From contig JBAPLS010000003.1 in NCBI GenBank assembly GCA_037083765.1, positions 1 to 64,000 of the forward strand: a DNA stretch of 64,000 nucleotides, in the 5' to 3' direction. The notes below the pieces were generated by a model that saw only the letters and a program-made list of their open reading frames with translations, ran no database searches and was not told where the DNA came from. A program made the translations under genes and the position numbers. This document shows, in pieces, positions 27,197 to 35,826 of the stretch (position 1 is its first letter; each line of letters opens with the position of its first letter). Source of the DNA: Dasytiphilus stammeri_B (lineage in GTDB: Bacteria > Pseudomonadota > Gammaproteobacteria > Enterobacterales > Enterobacteriaceae).

Positions 27197-28480
27197 TTAA
27201 ACTAATAACTGTGATACAAAATTAGGAACCTCCTTTTGATCTACTATTTTTTGTTCCCCGGTATGTAAAATTTTTATTATTACACGATGATGCTCTACCT
27301 CGACTGCTCCTAAAATCAAAGCTATCCGAGCTCCATATTTATTTGCATAAGAAAACTGTTTTTTAAAATTACCGGACCCTAAGTGCGTACGTAATTTTAT
27401 TTGGGGCATATAGTCTCTTATTTGTTCTGCTAATATGAGAGCTTCTCTTTTAACATGGGGCGAAGATACCAAATAAATATCAATTTTATCATGATTAACT
27501 AATGAACTCCATTGAGAGTTTATTGCTTTCACTATAAGTACTAAACGTTCCATTCCCATAGCAAAGCCTACAGCGGGAGTCGTATATCCTCCTAATTCCT
27601 TTACTAATTGATCATATCTTCCTCCCGCACATACAGTACCTTGGGATCCTAGATCATAAGATACCCACTCAAATACCGTACTATTGTAATAATCGAGACC
27701 TCGCACTAAGAAGGGATTAATTATATAATTAATGTTCATTTTATCCAGTACATTACACAATTTTGAAAAATGTTCTTGTGATTCTTGATCAAGATATTCA
27801 CTAAGAAGAGGAGCTTCACGTAGGATCATTTGAACTTGCTGATTTTTACTCTCTAATATCCGGAGAGGATTAGAATCTATCCGCCGTATACTATCGACAT
27901 CCAAAAAACTTAAGTGTTTTTTTAGAAAAGTTACTAAAGATGTTCGGTAACGTTGACGAGAATCAAAAGAACCTAATGTATTCAGCTCTAATTGAAGATT
28001 ATCCATTATACCTAATCTCCGCCACCATCTAGATGCTAACATAATAAGTTCCACTTCAATATTAGCTCCAGATAAACCAAAACTTTCCACTCCTATTTGA
28101 TGAAACTGTCTGTAACGACCTTTTTGGGGACGTTCCCGACGAAACATAGGTCCATAATACCACCAACGTTGTTCCTGATTATATAGTAGGCCGGATTCTA
28201 TTCCTGCTCGAACACAACCTGAAGTTCCTTCTGGTCGAAGTGTTAAACTTTCTCCCTGGCGATCATCAAAAGTATACATTTCTTTTTCTACTACATCAGT
28301 TAATTGACCTATAACTCGATAAAAAAGATTTGTAGGTTCTACAATAGGTAATCTTATTTCATTATAACCATAACTATGCAATATTTGAATAATAATTTTT
28401 TCTATCTTCTGCCACAATTTAATTTCTTCGGGAAGATAATCCTTCATTCCCCGAACAGATTGAATGTGTTTATGGGTCAC
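27197..28480 (-). CDS. hisS: Histidyl-tRNA synthetase
   Basis: Class II aminoacyl-tRNA synthetase charging tRNA-His. 427 residues against 424 in E. coli. Seen: RGMKDYLPEE, EMYTFDDRQG, LRPEGTSGCVRAGI, motif 2 GPMFRRERPQKGRYRQFHQIG, the histidine-binding LVRGLDYYNSTVFEW, CAGGRYDQL, and motif 3 AVGFAMGMERLVL; an anticodon-binding domain ends the protein. The start is GTG at 28480, two bases after the ispG stop, so the genes are probably translationally coupled. Confidence 0.97.
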   Translation of the reverse strand: MTHKHIQSVRGMKDYLPEEIKLWQKIEKIIIQILHSYGYNEIRLPIVEPTNLFYRVIGQLTDVVEKEMYTFDDRQGESLTLRPEGTSGCVRAGIESGLLYNQEQRWWYYGPMFRRERPQKGRYRQFHQIGVESFGLSGANIEVELIMLASRWWRRLGIMDNLQLELNTLGSFDSRQRYRTSLVTFLKKHLSFLDVDSIRRIDSNPLRILESKNQQVQMILREAPLLSEYLDQESQEHFSKLCNVLDKMNINYIINPFLVRGLDYYNSTVFEWVSYDLGSQGTVCAGGRYDQLVKELGGYTTPAVGFAMGMERLVLIVKAINSQWSSLVNHDKIDIYLVSSPHVKREALILAEQIRDYMPQIKLRTHLGSGNFKKQFSYANKYGARIALILGAVEVEHHRVIIKILHTGEQKIVDQKEVPNFVSQLLV

Positions 28481-28482
28481 AA

Positions 28483-29589
28483 TTATTTTCCATTTTTCAT
28501 TTTTATAGCAAGCACAGAGGCTTTATCACGTATCTTCTTTTCAAGAACATCAATTAACTGATTCGAATCTAATCCATCCTGGATTAACAATCCATCTTCA
28601 TAAATTCTATTTTTCTTTCCGCCTGCTACTCCCAAAGTAGATTTTTTAGCTTCCCCCAGCCCATTTACAACACATCCAATAATAGATACATCCATCGGCG
28701 TGACTATATCTTCTAAGCGTCTTTCCAACGTCTTAACTGTACCGATTACATCAAATTCTTGTCGGGCACATGTTGGACAGGCTATAAAATTAATTCCACG
28801 TGAACGAAGACGTAGTGACCTAAGAATATCAAAACCTACTTTGACTTCTTCTACGGGATCGGCCGCTAAGGATACTCGCAATGTATCACCAATTCCTTCC
28901 GCTAACAAAATTCCTAATCCTATGGAGGATTTAACCGTGCCAGCTCTTGCTCCTCCTGCTTCGGTAATTCCTAAATGTAAGGGTTGCTTAATCTGTTTGG
29001 CAAGAAGCCGATAGCATTCTACAGTCATCAAAACATCTGAAGATTTGATACTCACTTTAAATTCTTCAAAATTCATTTTGTCAAACAAATCTATATTTCG
29101 TAATGCTGATTCTAGCAAGATGTTTGCGGAAGGTTTTGATAGATATTTAGGGAGCAAATCTTTTTCTAGAGAACCTGAATTAATGCCTATTCTAATTGGA
29201 AGATGTTTATCTTGAGCACAATCAATAACTTGCCTAATTCTAGCTGCATTACCAATATTACCAGGATTAATGCGTAAGCAATCCACCCCATATTCTGCGA
29301 CTTTTAATGCAATACGATAATCAAAATGAATATCCGCTACTAAAGGAAGTTTGACTTGTTGTCTAATGTTTTTAAAGGCTTCTGCTGCATCCATATTAGG
29401 TATAGATATCCGAACAATATCTACCCCTACTTTTGCTAAACTTTTTATTTGTTGGACCGTTTGATTGATATCCGTAGTTCTAGTATTAGTCATAGACTGA
29501 ACTGAAATAGGTGAATTCCCTCCTACTTGAACGTTTCCTACATAAATTGGTTTAGATTGGCGCCGTGGGAGAAATGATATCATAGACAT
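28483..29589 (-). CDS. ispG: 4-hydroxy-3-methylbut-2-enyl-diphosphate synthase (GcpE)
   Basis: Iron-sulfur enzyme of the MEP isoprenoid pathway that makes HMBPP, and so feeds undecaprenyl phosphate for murein synthesis. 368 residues against 372 in E. coli. Seen: VQSMTNTRTTDI, VADIHFDYRIA, CLRINPGNIG, LGITEAGGARAGTVKS and the cluster ligands in CPTCARQEFD and IIGCVVNGLGEA. The last segment usually reads NGPGEA, so a conserved Pro is Leu here. The start at 29589 is chosen because GAGGT precedes it by 9 bases; an in-frame ATG at 29610 also exists. rodZ and rlmN, upstream in E. coli, are lost. Confidence 0.96.
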   Translation of the reverse strand: MSMISFLPRRQSKPIYVGNVQVGGNSPISVQSMTNTRTTDINQTVQQIKSLAKVGVDIVRISIPNMDAAEAFKNIRQQVKLPLVADIHFDYRIALKVAEYGVDCLRINPGNIGNAARIRQVIDCAQDKHLPIRIGINSGSLEKDLLPKYLSKPSANILLESALRNIDLFDKMNFEEFKVSIKSSDVLMTVECYRLLAKQIKQPLHLGITEAGGARAGTVKSSIGLGILLAEGIGDTLRVSLAADPVEEVKVGFDILRSLRLRSRGINFIACPTCARQEFDVIGTVKTLERRLEDIVTPMDVSIIGCVVNGLGEAKKSTLGVAGGKKNRIYEDGLLIQDGLDSNQLIDVLEKKIRDKASVLAIKMKNGK

Positions 29590-29988
29590 TCTTATTATAC
29601 CTCGATGCATATCTTTTCTATAGATCTATCCAGGAGTTTTTCTTTTATTAATATTAACAGCAAAATTTGACTTTTTACATAATTTATTATGGATTTAAAC
29701 TTAGATATAGAAGAGGATGAGTAAAAATCACATTTATTAAGCCATTTGCATCATAAGATATTATGTCTCTAATTTGAACATATAAATGTACTTCTCTTAA
29801 AAAAAAGAAACAAAGTCAATAATTTATTGAGTCTTTAGTACTCGTTTTTATATTAGTTAATAAAATGAGGATATTTCAAATATTTGATTATTCCTTTTAA
29901 CAAAACTACTATAATTATGTTGCTCTACAAGGTTAGTCTCCTAGAAGATCTATGATTTTTTTATCAAAAAATTTTCTCTTAAAAATAT
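29590..29988. other. ispG-ndk gap where rodZ and rlmN stand in E. coli
   Basis: About 400 AT-rich bases. No remnant of RodZ or RlmN and no clear hairpin terminator seen. Confidence 0.5.
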
Positions 29989-30408
29989 CTAAAAAATTTC
30001 ATTTTTACTAAAAAATAACTTAATTTCGCGATTCGCAGAATCAACAGAATCGGATCCATGTACAGCATTTGCTATTATACTATCACCATAATCTGCTCGT
30101 AGCGTACCAGATAGGGAATCCTCTGGATTAGTAGATCCCATTAATTCACGTAAATACTGAACTGCATTTTCTCGCTCTAATACAGAAATCATAATAGGAC
30201 CTGAAGTTATAAAAGTTACTAAGTTATCAAAAAAATATTTGTTTTTATGCTCTCTATAAAATTCCTGAGCAATATCTCTGTTAATATATTTCATTTTAGC
30301 AGCAATAATTTTAAAACCAGTCTTTTCAAATCGGCTATAAATCTCGCCAATCACTCTTTTAGATACTGCATTAGGTTTTATAATAGAAAAAGTTCGTTCT
30401 CTGCTCAT
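29989..30408 (-). CDS. ndk: Nucleoside diphosphate kinase
   Basis: Transfers phosphate from ATP to other nucleoside diphosphates through a phosphohistidine. 139 residues against 143 in E. coli. Seen: RTFSIIKPNAV at the start, GFKIIAAKM, FYREHKNKYFF, MGSTNPEDSLSGTLRADYG, and the catalytic NAVHGSDSVDSANREI with the active His. Lies downstream of fdx on the same strand (59-base gap), so it may be read with the isc operon. Confidence 0.97.
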   Translation of the reverse strand: MSRERTFSIIKPNAVSKRVIGEIYSRFEKTGFKIIAAKMKYINRDIAQEFYREHKNKYFFDNLVTFITSGPIMISVLERENAVQYLRELMGSTNPEDSLSGTLRADYGDSIIANAVHGSDSVDSANREIKLFFSKNEIF

Positions 30409-30467
30409 ATAGATACCTATTAAAATCTCAATACATTCTTTATATACAAAATACTTCTGAGATAATT

Positions 30468-30800
30468 TTATTCTGATAGTATGTTTATACTATATCTAGG
30501 AATTTCCACTACTAAATCTTTATTTGTAACCTTAGCCTGACAACTTAATCTGCTAGTTGGTTCTAATCCCCATGCTTTATCTAACATATCTTCTTCATTT
30601 TCATTTTTACTCCTTAAAGATGCAAAACCTTTTCGCACTATACAGTGACATGTCGCACACGCACAAGATCTTTCACAAGCGTGCTCTATTAGAATACCAT
30701 TACGTAACGCTGCATCTAAGATAGTTTCTCCTACTACAGCATCAATTTTTATTGGTTCTGGTATTAATATATGATGAGGTAAAAAAATAATAGTAGGCAT
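30468..30800 (-). CDS. fdx: Isc-type [2Fe-2S] ferredoxin
   Basis: Electron carrier that supports Fe-S assembly on IscU. 110 residues (E. coli 111). The cluster ligands are the Cys of HACERSCACATCHC and a fourth in SRLSCQAKV. DMLDKAWGLEP and the ending VEIPRYSIN match the family closely. Last gene of the isc operon here; iscX, which follows fdx in E. coli, is lost. ATG at 30800. Confidence 0.97.
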   Translation of the reverse strand: MPTIIFLPHHILIPEPIKIDAVVGETILDAALRNGILIEHACERSCACATCHCIVRKGFASLRSKNENEEDMLDKAWGLEPTSRLSCQAKVTNKDLVVEIPRYSINILSE

Positions 30801-30890
30801 TAACGTATACCTATTTTTAGTGAGAAAAAATTTTCCATTTAGATGTTATCTCTTATGTAAAAATTTAATATTTTTATTAATTTTTCAATG

Positions 30891-32447
30891 TTATCCCTGA
30901 ATCATAGAAATCATTTCTCTATCTGTTAATCCATATGTGGGATCTAGTTTAATAGAGGCAGTAGTACCCGTAATTTGCTCAGTAGCAGTTACCCTCAATA
31001 ATCCGTTTTCATCTAACTGAAAAATTACTTTCATGCATGCTTGTCCTGCCTCAAGAGAAGGAAGACCACTTAAAGTAAAGCGTGCCAGAGAACGACAATT
31101 CATTACTTGTTCTCGTTCTCCCTGTAGGACATGAATGATTATAGAAGTTTGTCCCTTCTGAAAATTAGTAAAATATTTTACTTTAGAAGTAGGTATAGGA
31201 GTATTTCTATAAATAATTTTTTCTACTCCTCCTCCTAAAGTTTCTATTCCTAACGATAATGGAATAACATCTAATAATAACACCTCTTGATCCGTCTTAT
31301 TACCTACCAAGAAATCTGCCTGAATAGCAGCTCCTAAAACTACCACTTTTTCGGGATCAATTGATGTAAGAGGAATCAAACCAAAAAAATTTTCTACCAT
31401 TTTTCGGATGAGAGGAATTCTAGTAGATCCTCCTACCATAATTACTTGCAATACTTCTTTTACTTTTAGGTTAGCATCTTTAATAGTGCGCCGACACATT
31501 GATATAGTTTGTTGTACTGCCCTAGAAATTAATCCTTCAAACTCACTTCTAGTTACTAAAACCTCCCACTTATCCACCTTCACAATAGTTTGGACATGGT
31601 TACTAAGATGAATTTTAGCAGCTACGGCGGCTTCTAAAAATTTCCTTTGTACAATAACATTATCACTCTTTATACCAATTTTACATTGGATCCAATTTAC
31701 TAACACACGATCAAAATCATCACCTCCTAAAGTAGCAATTCCGCCGGTGGATAAAACTTCAAAAATTCCCTTTTGCAAACGCAGAAGCGAAATATCAAAA
31801 GTTCCTCCTCCTAAATCATATACTGCAATTATTCCTTCCTGTTTGGAATCTAACCCATAAGCGATAGCAGCTGCGGTGGGTTCATTAAGTAATCTTAATA
31901 CATGTAAACCAGCTTTATTAGCTGCTTCTCTAGTCTCTCCTCGTTGCGTATCGTTAAAATATGCCGGAACAGTAATTACTGCACCTGATAAATTACTTTT
32001 TAATATGTGTTGGGCCCGTTCCGATAACTCAAATAAAATTTCACTAGACACTTGAATAGGATTAGTTATTCCATAGGATGTGCATATAAGAGGAAAGTCG
32101 TTTTTACTAGCTTGAAATTGATAAGGTAGATGAGGATATCTCTTTTTTATTTCAGTAAGAGAATAACCGAGAAGTCGCTTAACAGAAAATATAGTATTAA
32201 TAGGATCAGAAGATGCATATTTAAGTGCTTTCCAACCAATAATTTTTTTGTTCTCTTGATAATGTACTACTGAGGGGAGTAAAAATCGATTATATTCATC
32301 GGATAATGTCTGAAGTTGACCATTATTAATGGCAGCGACCAGAGAATAAGTAGTTCCCAAATCAATACCTACCGCAATTTTTTTATCCTGAGCTAAGGAT
32401 GTGCTTAAGCAGTTAGTTCCTGGTTCACTAATTTTTAATAGTTCCAT
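30891..32447 (-). CDS. hscA: Hsp70-type chaperone HscA lacking its C-terminal lid
   Basis: Specialised Hsp70 that helps transfer Fe-S clusters from IscU. The nucleotide-binding domain (about residues 20-385) is complete: GIDLGTTYSLVA, VITVPAYFNDTQR, LNEPTAAAIAYG, VYDLGGGTFDIS, MVGGSTRIPL. The beta substrate-binding domain follows and ends TYGLTDREMISMIQG. The protein stops there at 518 residues; E. coli HscA has 616, so the whole helical lid is absent. No lid-like reading follows in any frame of the 90 bases before fdx. IscU still has its HscA-binding LPPVK motif, so the partner interaction is probably kept, with altered kinetics. Confidence 0.95.
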   Translation of the reverse strand: MELLKISEPGTNCLSTSLAQDKKIAVGIDLGTTYSLVAAINNGQLQTLSDEYNRFLLPSVVHYQENKKIIGWKALKYASSDPINTIFSVKRLLGYSLTEIKKRYPHLPYQFQASKNDFPLICTSYGITNPIQVSSEILFELSERAQHILKSNLSGAVITVPAYFNDTQRGETREAANKAGLHVLRLLNEPTAAAIAYGLDSKQEGIIAVYDLGGGTFDISLLRLQKGIFEVLSTGGIATLGGDDFDRVLVNWIQCKIGIKSDNVIVQRKFLEAAVAAKIHLSNHVQTIVKVDKWEVLVTRSEFEGLISRAVQQTISMCRRTIKDANLKVKEVLQVIMVGGSTRIPLIRKMVENFFGLIPLTSIDPEKVVVLGAAIQADFLVGNKTDQEVLLLDVIPLSLGIETLGGGVEKIIYRNTPIPTSKVKYFTNFQKGQTSIIIHVLQGEREQVMNCRSLARFTLSGLPSLEAGQACMKVIFQLDENGLLRVTATEQITGTTASIKLDPTYGLTDREMISMIQG

Positions 32448-32485
32448 ATTTTATTTATTTTCCACTAATTTTCATTTAGCAATTT

Positions 32486-32995
32486 TTAAAATTCTAATTC
32501 TTGATTTTCTAATTCTTCAATATTTCTCCGAATTCTATTATAGAAATGTATTTGGTGTATAATATCCACTGCTCTTTCCCACTGTTGATTTTCCATAGCA
32601 AACTCCATCTGCTGATGTAACTTTTTCAAAGTTATCTCAATTCTCACCGCAAATTCATTTATTTTTTTCATATCCAGTTTTTTTTCTAGCTTTTCACATT
32701 CTTCGTGTAATTTTATTTGTTCTCTTAAAACATTTATATCTTTCATAGTACAATGACCTACCTTTACCCCATAAAGAGTTAGTAAATATTCTGCACGTAA
32801 CAAAGGATTACGCAATACTTGCCATGCTTTATTAAGCAAAGATGATTGTTGTAAAGAATATAATTTTTCTTGGGGCGAAAAATTAAGATAACGATCTGGA
32901 TGAAATTTACGTTGTAAATCATAAAAACGCGTTGACAGTAATTCTGTGTCAATCTTAAAATTAACTGGTAATTGAAATACATCAAAATAGTTCAT
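32486..32995 (-). CDS. hscB: J-domain co-chaperone HscB
   Basis: Brings IscU to HscA and stimulates its ATPase. 169 residues against 171 in E. coli. N-terminal J domain (residues 1-75) starts MNYFDVFQLP and keeps the catalytic HPD in KFHPDRYLN. The C-terminal three-helix domain binds IscU (INEFAVRIEITLKKLHQQM, ELENQELEF). Located between iscA and hscA as in E. coli. Confidence 0.95.
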   Translation of the reverse strand: MNYFDVFQLPVNFKIDTELLSTRFYDLQRKFHPDRYLNFSPQEKLYSLQQSSLLNKAWQVLRNPLLRAEYLLTLYGVKVGHCTMKDINVLREQIKLHEECEKLEKKLDMKKINEFAVRIEITLKKLHQQMEFAMENQQWERAVDIIHQIHFYNRIRRNIEELENQELEF

Positions 32996-33039
32996 ATTAA
33001 TATAAAAATTTATTTTTATTAGATTGAAAAATTTGAATA

Positions 33040-33366
33040 TTAAACGCTAAAACTTTCACCACAACCACATCTATATTTGACATTAGGATTATTAAATTGG
33101 AAACCTTCAGTTAATTCTTCTTTTATAAAATCTACTTCTGTCCCATTAATATATAAAAAACTTTTTTTATCGATGTAAATTTTTATTCCCTGATCTTCGA
33201 TAACTATATCATCCGGACTGAGTTTATCTACGAATTCTAATACATATGCCATTCCTGTACAACCAGAGGTACGTACTCCTATCCGTAATCCTAAACCCTT
33301 ACCTCTTTTTTTTAAAAGAGTAGTAATATGTGTCGCTGCACGGTGAGTTAAACTAATGACCATCAT
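33040..33366 (-). CDS. iscA: Iron-sulfur assembly protein IscA
   Basis: A-type carrier that receives or holds iron or clusters and passes them to target enzymes. 108 residues (E. coli 107). The three ligand Cys are present: one in RTSGCTGMAY and two in the C-terminal RCGCGESFSV. Order iscU-iscA-hscB is that of E. coli. Confidence 0.97.
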   Translation of the reverse strand: MMVISLTHRAATHITTLLKKRGKGLGLRIGVRTSGCTGMAYVLEFVDKLSPDDIVIEDQGIKIYIDKKSFLYINGTEVDFIKEELTEGFQFNNPNVKYRCGCGESFSV

Positions 33367-33384
33367 TATTTAACCTTGAATTCT

Positions 33385-33771
33385 TCAGTGAGTACAATTT
33401 TTATCTTTATAATCTGCAATAGCTGCTTTAATAGCATCTTCTGCTAAAATAGAACAATGTAGTTTGACCGGTGGTAACTCTAACTCCTTAGCAATGTGAA
33501 TATTCTTAATTTTTTCTGCTTGTTCCAAAGATTTTCCTTTCACCCATTCAGTAACTAAGGAACTAGAAGCAATGGCAGATCCACATCCATAAGTTTTAAA
33601 ACGCGCATCTTCAATAATTCCCAGGTGATTAACCTTAATTTGTAATTTCATAACATCGCCACAAGCTGGAGCTCCTACCATTCCGCTTCCTACTGTAGAA
33701 TCGGTACCATCAAAAGATCCAACATTTCTAGGATTTTCATAGTGATCGATAACTTTTTTACTATAAGACAT
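33385..33771 (-). CDS. iscU: Iron-sulfur cluster scaffold IscU
   Basis: Scaffold on which IscS sulfur and iron are assembled into [2Fe-2S]. 128 residues, as in E. coli. Ligand residues seen: GAPACGDVM (Cys, Asp), TYGCGSAIASSS and KLHCSILAED. The HscA recognition motif LPPVK is intact. 63 bases downstream of iscS. Confidence 0.98.
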   Translation of the reverse strand: MSYSKKVIDHYENPRNVGSFDGTDSTVGSGMVGAPACGDVMKLQIKVNHLGIIEDARFKTYGCGSAIASSSLVTEWVKGKSLEQAEKIKNIHIAKELELPPVKLHCSILAEDAIKAAIADYKDKNCTH

Positions 33772-33834
33772 ATTATTTTCCTTAATAAAATTAATTAAAA
33801 TATTTATTTCCGAACTACGTAATACGACTAAAAT

Positions 33835-35049
33835 TTAGGAATTTTTCCATTTGACACTGTTGATATCTATTCCCTGTTGGTACATCTCCCATAAAGGAGA
33901 CATTTCTCGCAAATGACTAATATGCTTACGTACTAATTCAATTGTATATTTAATTTCTTCCAAAGTAGTAAAACGTCCGAGGGAAAATCTTATAGAGCTA
34001 TGCGCTAATTCCTCATTAAGACCTAATGCTTTTAATACATATGATGGCTCTAAACTAGCAGAAGTACATGCTGAACCTGAAGATACTGCGATATCTTTGA
34101 GAGCCATAATAAGAGATTCTCCTTCTACATAATTAAAACTTACATTTAATATATTAGCGATACTCTTCTCAAGAGAACCATTAACATATACTGAATCAAT
34201 TATACTAATTCCATTCCAAAGTAAATTCCGTAGCTTACGTAAACGTTCACTTTCTATTATCATTTCTTCTTTGGCAATGCGACATGCTTCACCTATTCCT
34301 ACAATTTGATGGACAGGTAAAGTGCCTGACCGCATTCCTCTTTGATGACCTCCTCCATGAATTTGAGCTTCTAGACGAATACGGGGTTTACGACGTACAT
34401 ATAATACTCCGATTCCTTTAGGTCCATAAATTTTGTGTGCTGAAAAAGATAGTAAATCTACCGGAATTGTACGGAGATCAAGAGGAAGTTTTCCCACGCT
34501 CTGAGTTCCATCTACATGGTAGATTACGTTATATTGACGACATAATTCTCCAATGGACGCAATATCTTGCACCACACCTATTTCATTATTAACATGCATA
34601 ATTGACACTAAAATGGTATCGGTACGAATTGCATTCTCTAACTGCTCTCGCTCGATTATTCCACTTTTTGTAGGAGATAAATAAGTCACTTGAAAACCTT
34701 TTCGTTCTAAGTATCTACAGGTATCTAAGACTGCTTTATGTTCAATTTTACTTGTAATAATATGCTTACCTTTATAAGAATAAAAATATGCTATGCCTTT
34801 AATAGCTAAATTATCCGCTTCAGTAGCTCCGGAAGTAAATATAATTTCTCGGCAATCTGCACCTATGAGTTCTGCTATGGTATTGCGGGCATTGTCTACA
34901 GCTTTCTCAGCTTGCCATCCAAAACTATGAGATCGGGAGGACGGATTACCAAAAATCCCCTCTTTAGTCATATAAGACATCATTTTTTCAGTTACTCTAG
35001 GATCTATAGGCGTTGTAGCTGAATAATCCAAATAAATTGGTAATTTCAT
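33835..35049 (-). CDS. iscS: Cysteine desulfurase IscS
   Basis: PLP enzyme that mobilises sulfur from cysteine for Fe-S clusters and tRNA thiolation. 404 residues, equal to E. coli. Starts MKLPIYLDYSATTPIDPRV. PLP Lys in SFSAHKIYGPKG; substrate-binding IMHVNNEIGV; mobile-loop active Cys in SSGSACTSASLEPSYV. The start at 35049 (after GGAG) is preferred to an in-frame ATG four codons upstream. An A9 tract lies just 5' of that upstream ATG, outside the frame. Confidence 0.98.
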   Translation of the reverse strand: MKLPIYLDYSATTPIDPRVTEKMMSYMTKEGIFGNPSSRSHSFGWQAEKAVDNARNTIAELIGADCREIIFTSGATEADNLAIKGIAYFYSYKGKHIITSKIEHKAVLDTCRYLERKGFQVTYLSPTKSGIIEREQLENAIRTDTILVSIMHVNNEIGVVQDIASIGELCRQYNVIYHVDGTQSVGKLPLDLRTIPVDLLSFSAHKIYGPKGIGVLYVRRKPRIRLEAQIHGGGHQRGMRSGTLPVHQIVGIGEACRIAKEEMIIESERLRKLRNLLWNGISIIDSVYVNGSLEKSIANILNVSFNYVEGESLIMALKDIAVSSGSACTSASLEPSYVLKALGLNEELAHSSIRFSLGRFTTLEEIKYTIELVRKHISHLREMSPLWEMYQQGIDINSVKWKNS

Positions 35050-35209
35050 TAAAAACTCCATTTTTTTTTCTAAATAAAATTCTTATTTTTAGTCACAGGA
35101 ATTTTGGTATTTACTATCTATCTCCGAAAGCAGATAATTTATCTATACATCTTTTATTATTGTCGGATGAAATTTTTAGTTCTCATTGCCACGATTCTTT
35201 ATTTATTTT

Positions 35210-35626
35210 TTATTGGATTATTCGAGAATTAAGATTAATTAATTCCGCTAAAGTCTTTTTCCTGAAGAAGTTATTGACTATGGTACTAAGATCTGTCCAT
35301 AACTTATGAGTAAAACATTGTTGTCCATTATGACAATTTTTTTTTCCATGACATTTAGTGGCATCTAGAACTTCTTCAACTGCCATCATGACTGAACTCA
35401 CCGTAATTTCGTGGACCTTTTTCCCTAAAAGATATCCTCCCCCTGGACCGCGCACACTGGATACTAATTTCTTTTTACGTAAGCGAGTAAATAACTGTTC
35501 TAAATAGGGCAGGGAAATTCCTTGACGCTGAGCAATTTGTGCTAACGATACTGGTTGTCCCTTAGAATGCACAGCCACATCCAGTATAGCCGTTACTGCA
35601 TAATAACCCTTAGATGTAAGCTTCAT
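35210..35626 (-). CDS. iscR: Fe-S sensing Rrf2 regulator IscR
   Basis: [2Fe-2S] transcription factor that represses the isc operon when clusters are plentiful. 138 residues against 162 in E. coli; the disordered C-terminus is trimmed. Winged helix in residues 1-70 (MKLTSKGYYAVTAILDVA, ISLPYLEQLFTRLRKKKLVSSVRGPGGGYLLG). Cluster ligands: three Cys and His in TKCHGKKNCHNGQQCFTH. Strong ribosome site (AGAGGTGG). First gene of the operon, with a matching operator upstream at 35703-35727, so autoregulation is probably kept. Confidence 0.97.
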   Translation of the reverse strand: MKLTSKGYYAVTAILDVAVHSKGQPVSLAQIAQRQGISLPYLEQLFTRLRKKKLVSSVRGPGGGYLLGKKVHEITVSSVMMAVEEVLDATKCHGKKNCHNGQQCFTHKLWTDLSTIVNNFFRKKTLAELINLNSRIIQ

Positions 35627-35702
35627 TTACCACCTCTTGATAGCAATCTTTCTTGCAAGAGATATTATTTACTTTATAATTTTATATTATTATCAAATTC
35701 TC

Positions 35703-35727
35703 ATACTTTAGTATTTTAGTCAACTAA
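35703..35727. promoter_or_regulatory. Candidate IscR type 1 operator
   Basis: 25 bases upstream of iscR match the type 1 IscR palindromic consensus, as I recall it, at 22 positions. The right half AGTCAACTA is complete; two mismatches are in the left half and one at the last base. On the minus strand the site contains TTGACT, which could serve as the iscR -35 element. Confidence 0.65.
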
Positions 35728-35826
35728 ACGATGATTTATTTAAATATAAATTTTTTTTATTTTTCTCTCAAGACAAAAGTTGTCGACGACTTACCATGTA
35801 AAATACTTAAATCAGTGGAGAGTATA

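Noticed and set aside
35037..35309. Plus-strand open frame across the iscR-iscS gap
   Set aside because: Antisense to iscR and the iscS leader, with random-looking composition.
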